Origin: an uncultured Lachnospiraceae bacterium
GTDB lineage: Bacteria > Bacillota > Clostridia > Lachnospirales > Lachnospiraceae
DNA: 59,575 nucleotides
Assembly (NCBI GenBank): GCA_910589385.1
Contig: CAJUTU010000022.1
Coordinates: 1 to 59,575, forward strand
Reading direction: 5' to 3'
Shown here: one piece after another, positions 1 through 6,111 of the stretch
How the letters are laid out: each line of letters starts with the position of its first letter
Numbering within the stretch: the first letter of the stretch is position 1
The notes under the pieces: model-generated
Databases searched by the model: none
Seen by the model: only the letters and a program-made list of their open reading frames with translations
Told to the model about the DNA's origin: nothing
Program-made: the position numbers and the translations under genes

Positions 1-211
1 TATAGAAAGAGCAGCGCGTAATCCAGAGAAAATAAAATATAAGATACATAAAATTTGGGGAAAGGGGGAGATATACCCAAAAGTCCGGGAAAAGGCAGGG
101 GGTTAGAAAAAATTTGAGATGATGGATGCCTCACCCAGGTAAAGAAATGGATGTTTGAATCCCCATATACCGGACGCGACTTTGTTCAATTCGGAAAAAC
201 CAAAAGTGTGC
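1..211. other. no gene recognised
   Basis: No open frame with a credible ribosome-binding site is visible in this left edge. It is purine-rich and may be the remnant of a longer gene to the left or a former mobile-element flank. I see nothing further in it. Confidence 0.4.
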
Positions 212-247
212 TGAATAAGAGGGCACAAGGGCTTGCCCTCTTATTCA
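212..247. terminator. perfect 14-bp hairpin, probable bidirectional terminator
   Basis: TGAATAAGAGGGCA (212-225) is the exact reverse complement of TGCCCTCTTATTCA (234-247), with an 8-nt loop. It lies 34 bp beyond the stop of the leftward small gene at 281-571, so it can end that transcript. The T-rich run on the minus strand after the stem is modest, so a mobile-element relic is an alternative reading. Confidence 0.55.
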
Positions 248-280
248 ACCCACCTTCGGTTCTTTCCTTAGTACTTACCG

Positions 281-571
281 CTATCGGTATAAGTACTGTA
301 AGCCTTTGTGAATGTTAGCGCAGACAGAAAGGGTAAGTGAGGACAGCCCGAATTCGTAAGAAATGACAGGAGAAGTCACTTTATCTTTTGGTGGGATATA
401 TCCCTCTTTTTCGGTGATCCTGCCAAGATAACCATCGCAAATCCTTTTGACACGCTTTGTGCCTGGAATCCGTTCGGAATGGGCGGCATAGAGGTAGTAT
501 TTATCTCCAACTTTATTAACATAGGTTCCTTTTTTCTTGTGGGCAAGCACCCATTCTGGATAATCGGTCAT
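281..571 (-). CDS. conserved small protein, function unknown, possibly C-terminally truncated
   Basis: A 96-residue basic protein starting MTDYPEWVLAHKKKGTYVNK and rich in Lys and Tyr. The pattern KKGTYVNKVGDKYYLY resembles the N-terminal strand-rich region that precedes the catalytic domain in some IS4/IS1634-like transposases, but no catalytic domain follows. The frame ends abruptly after NIHKGLQYLYR, so it could be the N-terminal piece of a longer protein. The start has only a weak purine run upstream. A good promoter (TTGCTT, 16 bp, TATAAT) and an inverted repeat precede it, which argues that it is or was expressed. Function not assigned. Confidence 0.5.
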   Translation of the reverse strand: MTDYPEWVLAHKKKGTYVNKVGDKYYLYAAHSERIPGTKRVKRICDGYLGRITEKEGYIPPKDKVTSPVISYEFGLSSLTLSVCANIHKGLQYLYR

Positions 572-592
572 AATGATTCTTTTTGTTTCAAA

Positions 593-642
593 GTATTACA
601 TAGAATGTAATACAATTATAGCATAAGAGCAGAAAAAAGCAA
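593..642 (-). promoter_or_regulatory. promoter with 8-bp inverted-repeat operator
   Basis: On the minus strand a -35 TTGCTT (637-642) and -10 TATAAT (615-620) are separated by 16 bp. Immediately downstream, at the expected start point, lies GTATTACA (593-600), 5 nt, TGTAATAC (606-613), a perfect inverted repeat. Half-sites of this kind recall BlaI/MecI-type operators (TTACA/TGTAA), although the spacer is longer here. A repressor bound there would block the start of the 281-571 gene. Confidence 0.5.
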
Positions 643-786
643 TATAAAGCACAAAATGTATCAAATGTCAATAGGGGATAGGTGGGAAATTGATGCGTTT
701 ATCCTGATATATCTGGGGGATTAAATACAAAATGATGGAAAAATCCAGAATCTGTGATATAATGAGTTCAGGGAGCAGGAGGTAAG

Positions 787-1515
787 ATGCGAATGGAACC
801 GAAAGAAGATTCTATAAAGATGTTGGAAATGAGAATGCGTCGGCAGTTGAACCTTTCGTCAGATAAAAATATTAAGCCGGAGAATATACAGTATTATGTT
901 TCTTCTGCAACATTACAAAAAGAGGAAACACAGCAGTATATTCATATAAATGAGGAGGGGAAGAATTCTCAGAATGCTTATAGGATGCAGATTGATGGTT
1001 GGAAACTGAGTAGGATGGAAGAAGTCTTGCAGCAGGAGGATGAGGAATCCTTCGGGACAGTCAGGTCTATAGAGAAAGAAAAAGAAGATTATTGGCAGAA
1101 ACTTCAAAATTGCCGGACAAAGGAAGAAGTGCAAAGAGTAGAAGAGGAGTATCAGCAGCTTGAAAGGCTGGGATTGAGTCTGACAGAAGATAATACTGTA
1201 TTATCGGTAGAGACAAAATTGGAGCATACCTTATTTAAAGATGCCAAAATTTCTGCAATCCGTGATATGACCAGGCAGTTTATCGAAAGTGAAGAATATG
1301 AAAAGCTGCCTACTGATGCGGAGTACATACAAAAGTTCGGCGGGATGCCTCAGAGGATGGAGCATATGGAGATATCTGGTGTAAAACAGACATTTGAAAC
1401 AATCGAGGTGCAGCATGCAAGAGCTAAGAGCGGGTATGAAAAAGTCAGCCGCGCAATGGCTGCAGGAGAGTCTTTTGAAAACAAAAATCCTTACTTTCTT
1501 AATGCAAAGGGATAA
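787..1515 (+). CDS. hypothetical helical protein
   Basis: A 242-residue, charged, mostly helical protein with no signal peptide, membrane segment or recognisable motif. Residues ~95-130 are heptad-like (EKEKEDYWQKLQNC, KEEVQRVEEEYQQLERLG) and could form a short coiled coil. The start is fixed by AGGAGG (about 777-782) just before the ATG. A TATAAT at 758-763 may be its -10 box, with no convincing -35. It stands alone, upstream of a tRNA gene with its own promoter, so neighbours do not suggest a role. I do not recognise the family. Confidence 0.75.
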   Translation: MRMEPKEDSIKMLEMRMRRQLNLSSDKNIKPENIQYYVSSATLQKEETQQYIHINEEGKNSQNAYRMQIDGWKLSRMEEVLQQEDEESFGTVRSIEKEKEDYWQKLQNCRTKEEVQRVEEEYQQLERLGLSLTEDNTVLSVETKLEHTLFKDAKISAIRDMTRQFIESEEYEKLPTDAEYIQKFGGMPQRMEHMEISGVKQTFETIEVQHARAKSGYEKVSRAMAAGESFENKNPYFLNAKG

Positions 1516-1547
1516 AAATGATATAATTTATATTTTTCACTTTTTTC

Positions 1548-1576
1548 TTGACAAATATCTCCTTGATTGTTATACT
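1548..1576 (+). promoter_or_regulatory. tRNA-Trp promoter
   Basis: Consensus sigma-A promoter: TTGACA (1548-1553), 17 bp, TATACT (1571-1576), ending 25 bp before the mature tRNA. Confidence 0.85.
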
Positions 1577-1601
1577 AATCAAGTACTTGTTGAGACAACA
1601 T

Positions 1602-1672
1602 AGGGGATTGGTCAAATGGTATGATAGGGGTCTCCAAAACCTTTGGTGGGAGTTCGATTCTCTCATCCCCTG
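1602..1672 (+). tRNA. tRNA-Trp (anticodon CCA)
   Basis: Cloverleaf read by eye. The acceptor stem AGGGGAT (1602-1608) pairs with ATCCCCT (1665-1671), followed by discriminator G1672. The D-arm is GTCA/TGAT, the anticodon stem GGGGT/ACCTT holds loop CTCCAAA with anticodon CCA at 1634-1636, and the T-arm GGGAG/CTCTC has loop TTCGATT. The 3' CCA is not encoded. The anticodon stem uses two G-U pairs. It is a single-gene unit with its own promoter and terminator. Confidence 0.92.
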
Positions 1673-1680
1673 CTAACAGG

Positions 1681-1726
1681 AAAATAGCTGTAAACCTTGA
1701 TTTTTCAGGGTTTACAGCTATTTTTG
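1681..1726 (+). terminator. tRNA-Trp terminator
   Basis: AAAATAGCTGTAAACC (1681-1696) pairs with GGTTTACAGCTATTTT (1709-1724), running into a short T tract. It begins nine bases after the tRNA. Confidence 0.85.
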
Positions 1727-1822
1727 ATTAATACGCTACAGAGTATTTCAAAGCGTTTTGGCGTAAGTAAAATGAGGTCAAAATGGGGTCAGGAAAATAA
1801 ATGAAAAGGACAGGAACAGTTT

Positions 1823-2206
1823 ATGGGGCAAAGAGCAGAAGAATTGCAGCAGATAAAGGAACAAAAAAACATTTCTCATGAAGAGGGGGTACATGGACAT
1901 GTGCATCATCATGGGGCGCATGGAGCAGGGCATAAACATGTCCACAGCACGGCGGAAAAAAAGGCGGTGCTCAACAGGCTTTCCAAGGCGATTGGCCATT
2001 TGGAGGCGGTGAAGCGTATGGTAGAACGGGATGAGGACTGCAGCCAGGTACTGATTCAGCTGGCGGCTGTACGTTCTGCAATCAATAATACCGGAAAAGT
2101 GGTCTTAAAGAATCACATCAATCACTGCATAGTGGAAGCGGTGGAGGAGAATGACCAGGACGCGATAAAAATGTTAAATGAGGCAATTGATAAGTTTATA
2201 AAGTAA
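1823..2206 (+). CDS. CsoR/RcnR-family metal-sensing repressor with His-rich N-terminus
   Basis: A 127-residue all-helical DUF156 protein that binds DNA as an oligomer and releases it on metal binding. The conserved core begins around residue 46 (KKAVLNRLSKAIGHLEAVKRMV). The metal-site Cys lies in EDCSQVL, and the His and Cys lie four apart in KNHINHC, matching the Cys-His-Cys pattern of Cu(I) sensors of the CsoR type. Ahead of the core is an unusual extension of ~35 residues with a cluster of about ten His (HGHVHHHGAHGAGHKHVH), which may buffer metal or change selectivity. No copper ATPase or chaperone is adjacent, so its target is elsewhere or is its own promoter. Metal identity is inferred. 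Confidence 0.85.
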   Translation: MGQRAEELQQIKEQKNISHEEGVHGHVHHHGAHGAGHKHVHSTAEKKAVLNRLSKAIGHLEAVKRMVERDEDCSQVLIQLAAVRSAINNTGKVVLKNHINHCIVEAVEENDQDAIKMLNEAIDKFIK

Positions 2207-2384
2207 GACGTTCTTTTTACAGATGGTAATATGGAATTGTCTGATGGCAGCAGAAGGCAGAGACAGACTAAAAAGCAGGCCTGACATAAGGTTTCCCGAT
2301 AAAAACATGTTATGAAACAGCATGGACTGGGTATAATGTTTTTATACAGAGAGCTTACAAAATCACGGAATAGAAAATTTTGCG

Positions 2385-2429
2385 TTACAGTTCGCGGCCG
2401 GCTAAATGACATTGGGCTGTGAACTGTAA
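2385..2429. repeat. palindrome TTACAGTTC/GAACTGTAA in intergenic region
   Basis: TTACAGTTC (2385-2393) and GAACTGTAA (2421-2429) are perfect inverted arms around a 27-nt centre. The left arm and the following CGG-CCG resemble the start of the intergenic element at 31300-31351. It lies in the 266-bp gap after the CsoR gene. A TATAAT preceded by TGGG at 2332-2337 is the only promoter-like sequence there. Confidence 0.45.
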
Positions 2430-2472
2430 TAATTTTGCAGGCTATTAATAAAGAAAGGGAGGCTATATATTT

Positions 2473-2907
2473 ATGGTAGAACCAGATACAATAAGATTGC
2501 TGAGAGAATGTGACGCAGGAGTGAAGATGGGGGTGGCATCAATAGAGGAAATCCTGCCTTCTGTGAAAAATGAGGATTTAAAAAAGTGCTTGGAAAAAGG
2601 TAAATCGGCTCATGAAGTAATGGAAGAGGAAATCCAGGAGCTTTTGGCAAAGTATCATGATGAAGGAAAAGAACCTGGCGCTATGGCAAAGGGGATGTCA
2701 TGGATAAAGACCAATGCAAAGCTTGCAATGGATGAATCCGACAAGACTGCAGCGGATCTCATGACAGATGGATGCAATATGGGTGCGAAAACGTTGAATC
2801 GTTATCTGAATCAGTATCAGGCTGCGGATGAAAAATCAAAACACATCGCGAAGCGGCTGATTAAGCTGGAAGAACAGCTTGTGATTGATATCCGGCAATT
2901 TTTATAA
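2473..2907 (+). CDS. ferritin-like helical-bundle protein, DUF2383-like
   Basis: A 144-residue soluble protein predicted to be four long amphipathic helices with no signal sequence. The spacing of acidic and His residues (SAHEVMEEEIQELLAKYHDE) and the overall length suit the ferritin-like DUF2383 superfamily, but I cannot confirm a di-iron site by eye. The ribosome-binding site GAAAGGGAGG sits about 10 bp before the ATG. It follows the CsoR gene at a distance of 266 bp and precedes a two-component pair with its own promoter, so it is probably a single gene. The family call is tentative. Confidence 0.55.
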   Translation: MVEPDTIRLLRECDAGVKMGVASIEEILPSVKNEDLKKCLEKGKSAHEVMEEEIQELLAKYHDEGKEPGAMAKGMSWIKTNAKLAMDESDKTAADLMTDGCNMGAKTLNRYLNQYQAADEKSKHIAKRLIKLEEQLVIDIRQFL

Positions 2908-2932
2908 GAAGAAATTGTCTATCGGTCTAAAG

Positions 2933-2961
2933 TTGACTTCCCGATGCTTTTCAAGTATCAT
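2933..2961 (+). promoter_or_regulatory. promoter of response-regulator/kinase pair
   Basis: TTGACT (2933-2938), 17 bp, TATCAT (2956-2961). A second -10-like TATAAT occurs at 2970-2975 without a good -35 box. Confidence 0.6.
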
Positions 2962-2995
2962 GACCTTAGTATAATATTTGGAAAGGTGGATACTT

Positions 2996-3667
2996 GTGTA
3001 CCGGATCTTAATCGTAGAAGATGACGAGGGAATCGCACAGGCAGTAAAAGAACAGGCAGGAATGTGGGATTTACAGGCAGAATGTGTCCGCGATTTCCGC
3101 AATGTGATGGCGGTTTTCGCGGACTATGCCCCACATTTGGTTTTGCTTGACATTATGCTGCCTTTTTTCAATGGGTATCATTGGTGCAGTGAGATACGAA
3201 AAGTTTCCAGTGTGCCGGTTATTTTTATTTCCTCGGCGTCAGACAGTATGAATATTGTGATGGCCATGAATATGGGAGCAGATGATTTTATTGTTAAGCC
3301 GTTTGACGGAAATGTTCTGATTGCGAAGATACAGGCCTTGCTGCGCCGGACCTATGATTTTGCAGGAACGGTTCCTGTGCTGGAACACCGGGGAGCACTG
3401 CTGAATATGGGGGATAATACTCTTTCCTATCAGGAGAAGAGGATCGAATTGTCGAAAAATGAGTACAGGATATTGCTTGCACTGATGGAAAATAAGGGAA
3501 AAGTAGTCAGCCGTGAAAGGCTCATGGAGCGCTTGTGGGAAACGGACAGTTTTGTGGACGAGAATACATTGACAGTGAATGTCAATCGTCTGAGGAAAAA
3601 ATTAGATGCTGCTGGACTGGATAACTTTATTGCAACGAAAATCGGAATCGGATATATTATTTCCTAG
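2996..3667 (+). CDS. OmpR-family response regulator
   Basis: A 223-residue cytoplasmic DNA-binding regulator. The receiver domain (~1-115) has the acidic pair EDD, phosphoacceptor Asp52 in LLDIMLP, and the conserved Lys in VKPFDG. A winged-helix DNA-binding domain follows (~130-223; RERLMERLWETDSFVDENTL, then the recognition helix NVNRLRKKL). I take the GTG at 2996 as start because AAAGGTGG sits 6 bp before it; an in-frame TTG at 2978 lacks a ribosome-binding site. The kinase gene follows 30 bp downstream. The pair resembles BceRS-type bacitracin-sensing systems, but no ABC transporter is next to it. Confidence 0.88.
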   Translation: MYRILIVEDDEGIAQAVKEQAGMWDLQAECVRDFRNVMAVFADYAPHLVLLDIMLPFFNGYHWCSEIRKVSSVPVIFISSASDSMNIVMAMNMGADDFIVKPFDGNVLIAKIQALLRRTYDFAGTVPVLEHRGALLNMGDNTLSYQEKRIELSKNEYRILLALMENKGKVVSRERLMERLWETDSFVDENTLTVNVNRLRKKLDAAGLDNFIATKIGIGYIIS

Positions 3668-3697
3668 TATAATCCACCGAAAGTGAAGAGGAGTTTT

Positions 3698-4774
3698 ATG
3701 CATTTTTTGACAGGATATTTGAAACAGCGTAGAAACATGTTTTTTATGTTTTTTCTGTTTTGTCTGGTATTTGTATGTGCGCTGCTCATGTACCGGCTGC
3801 CCTTAGAAGCAGCGCTGTACCCTGTAGTCGTGTGTGTGTTTCTGGGACTGGTTTTTCTGGGATTTGATATGCGGAAAGTGTGGTACAGGTATCGGAGGCT
3901 GCAGGAACTTCAAGGGCTTCCAGGTGAACTTCAGAGCGATTTTCCCAAAACAGAGTCTCTAGAAGATTACGGTTATCAACAGATCATACGGCAGCTTTGC
4001 GAGGGGCTAAAGCAACTGGAAGAACAGATGAATACCCGATATTCTGATATGATAGACTATTATACGATATGGGCGCATCAGATTAAGACACCCATTGCAT
4101 CTATGCGTCTGAATTTACAGAATCAGGATTCGGAGTTTTCGCGGAGGACTCTGGAGGATCTGTTCCGGATTGAACAGTATGTGGAAATGGTGTTGTGTTA
4201 TCTTCGTCTGGATTCAGATTCCACGGATTATGTGATCCGGGAGTATGATTTAGATGATATTGTAAAGCAGACGGTGAAAAAATTTTCGGTACAGTTTATA
4301 CGAAAGAAAATCAAACTGTGCTACCAGCCGCTGCATACGAAGGTAGTAACAGATGAAAAATGGCTGCAGTTTGTGCTGGAGCAGGTCATTTCCAATGCAC
4401 TGAAATATACGGAGTCCGGGAAAATAACGATTGAGCTTGAAGGCAGTGGAACAGAAGATGGCAGTTTACAGAATGGCGGAAATATAGAAGGATTGACAGG
4501 CGCTTTTGAAAAAAGGGGAAGAACCGTATTGTGTATCCGCGATACAGGGATCGGGATCGCACCGGAGGATCTGCCCAGGATTTTTGAGAAAGGATACACA
4601 GGATATAATGGAAGAAGTGATAAGCGGGCGAGTGGTATCGGGCTTTATCTGTGCCGGAGGATATGCAGGAGCATGAGGCATACGATAACGGCAAATTCTT
4701 CTTTAGAAAGCGGAACTGTCATACGTATCGGATTTGGGCAGGGCAGGGATTATTCTCAAATTCTTGGAAAATGA
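3698..4774 (+). CDS. sensor histidine kinase, BceS-like
   Basis: A 358-residue membrane kinase. Two closely spaced transmembrane segments (~15-33 and ~39-57) with almost no external loop are typical of intramembrane-sensing kinases that take their signal from a partner transporter. The H-box WAHQIKTP carries His127. The ATPase domain shows the N box (ISNALKY), G1 (DTGIGI) and G2 (ASGIGLYL). ATG 3698 is preferred because GAGGAG lies 5 bp upstream; an in-frame GTG at 3683 would add five residues without a site. It pairs with the upstream regulator. The transporter partner, if any, is not in this neighbourhood. Confidence 0.87.
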   Translation: MHFLTGYLKQRRNMFFMFFLFCLVFVCALLMYRLPLEAALYPVVVCVFLGLVFLGFDMRKVWYRYRRLQELQGLPGELQSDFPKTESLEDYGYQQIIRQLCEGLKQLEEQMNTRYSDMIDYYTIWAHQIKTPIASMRLNLQNQDSEFSRRTLEDLFRIEQYVEMVLCYLRLDSDSTDYVIREYDLDDIVKQTVKKFSVQFIRKKIKLCYQPLHTKVVTDEKWLQFVLEQVISNALKYTESGKITIELEGSGTEDGSLQNGGNIEGLTGAFEKRGRTVLCIRDTGIGIAPEDLPRIFEKGYTGYNGRSDKRASGIGLYLCRRICRSMRHTITANSSLESGTVIRIGFGQGRDYSQILGK

Positions 4775-4938
4775 GATTATAAATCCGGGATTTAGGACGA
4801 TATTATTTATGATAGGCTTCATAAAGTCTGGAGATATATATTATATATGTATGGAATGATTTATCTAAAGCGGTTGCATTAGGAGAAATCCTTTTACAAC
4901 ATAAAACAGGTATTTTATACCGGAAAGGAGATAAAATT

Positions 4939-5856
4939 ATGGCAGTAAGTTCAGTATCCAGTTATAGTCCTATGTTTAACTATCAGGATTGGGAAAGCAT
5001 TGCGAATAAGCGGACAGAAGAGCTGGAAAAGCGGGTGGCGGAACTGGAAAAACAGGTTTCTTCCAAAACAGATGATACCTCCAGTACAAGCAGCAGTTCT
5101 AGTAGTTCCAGCAGCAACAGTGCAAGCAGCGTCAGTACTTCTTCGTTCCTGCTGAATTATAAGCAGAAGCTTACTGATCTGGAATCTGCGTCAGCAAAGC
5201 TGCAGGTGGGCACGAAGGATAATGTATACTCCAAATATGAGAGTGCGCTTGAAGCATTGTCCAAAGCTGATACAGAGGATGCTAAAAAGGCAGCCCAGGA
5301 GAAGGTTGATAAGGCAAGGGAAGATATTGTGTCTGCAGTAAGTGACTTTGCAGATAAGTACAATAGTACGATTTCCTTCCTTCAGAGCAACTCGAACCGC
5401 GGCGCAGGTGTTGCCCGTCAGCAGGCTTCTTTGGAGAGGGCTTTACCGACAGAAGGCGCTTTGAAGACATTGGGCATGAAAGTGAACACTACAGGTAAGC
5501 TTGAGGTTGATGAAGATGCATTGAACAAGGCATTGACTGATGGACGCTACAACAGTGTGAAGGAGACAATGGGCGGCCAGTATGGTATCGCACAACGTAT
5601 GGGTTCAAGGGCAACGAATATTCTTGATTCCTCTATTGATACTGTAGCAGGTTCTTCCAGTACAAGCAGCACAAGCAGCACAAGTACGTCTTCGAATACA
5701 AGCAAAGCGAACAGCTCAGTCAGCGATCTGTTTTCGTCTTCGAATGAAGATTCCATGTCTGCTTATTTTACATCTTTTGCAAGTTTTGCAAAGAGCGGAG
5801 CTTACAACCTCAGTAACTACTATGCGGTTGGTATGCTTTTGAATACGCTGGTTTAG
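4939..5856 (+). CDS. serine-rich protein with FliD-like C-terminal segment
   Basis: A 305-residue protein with no signal peptide. Residues ~22-42 form a short coiled coil (KRTEELEKRVAELEKQV), ~43-73 are a Ser/Thr tract, ~80-150 are helical, and ~150-215 (RALPTEGALKTLGMKV, TGKLEVDEDALNKAL, GIAQRMGSRATNIL) match the pattern of the flagellar cap protein FliD C-terminus, where a helix is followed by GxLxxDExxLxxAL. A second Ser/Thr tract follows. No flagellar gene is nearby and the protein is shorter than FliD (usually >400). It may be a stand-alone relative found in non-motile clostridia. The start has AAAGGAG upstream. Function unknown. Confidence 0.6.
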   Translation: MAVSSVSSYSPMFNYQDWESIANKRTEELEKRVAELEKQVSSKTDDTSSTSSSSSSSSSNSASSVSTSSFLLNYKQKLTDLESASAKLQVGTKDNVYSKYESALEALSKADTEDAKKAAQEKVDKAREDIVSAVSDFADKYNSTISFLQSNSNRGAGVARQQASLERALPTEGALKTLGMKVNTTGKLEVDEDALNKALTDGRYNSVKETMGGQYGIAQRMGSRATNILDSSIDTVAGSSSTSSTSSTSTSSNTSKANSSVSDLFSSSNEDSMSAYFTSFASFAKSGAYNLSNYYAVGMLLNTLV

Positions 5857-5923
5857 GGCTGAGAACCTAAGGCAGACAGCTGATGGTCTGTCTGTACATG
5901 CATGTATAAAATAGCAGTAGGAT

Positions 5924-5958
5924 GAAAATACCCTGTACATATTGTGCAGGGTATTTTC
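5924..5958. terminator. terminator hairpin
   Basis: GAAAATACCCTG (5924-5935) pairs with CAGGGTATTTTC (5947-5958), loop 11 nt. It separates the FliD-like gene from lon and has A/T runs on both sides, so it can work in both directions. Confidence 0.7.
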
Positions 5959-6028
5959 AATATAGCCGTATGCAAAAAAGCAGCCAAATGCAGGAAAAAA
6001 ACTGATATAATGAATTACGGCTCCGTGC

Positions 6029-6057
6029 TTTACAAACGATATGAAATATGTTATGGT
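6029..6057 (+). promoter_or_regulatory. lon promoter
   Basis: TTTACA (6029-6034), 17 bp, TATGGT (6052-6057). The expected transcription start falls at the left end of the CIRCE operator. Confidence 0.6.
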
Positions 6058-6067
6058 TACAGAGAGT

Positions 6068-6094
6068 TTAGCACTCTATTGAAAAGAGTGCTAA
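6068..6094 (+). promoter_or_regulatory. CIRCE operator (HrcA binding site) in front of lon
   Basis: TTAGCACTC (6068-6076), 9 nt, GAGTGCTAA (6086-6094) is an exact match to the CIRCE consensus bound by the heat-shock repressor HrcA. It overlaps the probable transcription start and ends 17 bp before the lon ATG. HrcA normally controls hrcA-grpE-dnaK and groESL, so this places lon in the same heat-shock regulon. Confidence 0.93.
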
Positions 6095-6111
6095 CAAAAG
6101 GAGAGGTGTAT

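Noticed and set aside
1602..1726. tRNA-Trp as an integration site for a genomic island
   Set aside because: No integrase and no repeat of the tRNA 3' end was found downstream in the window.
5944..6111. N-terminal extension of lon
   Set aside because: It would read through the promoter and CIRCE element and lacks a ribosome-binding site; ATG 6112 has one.
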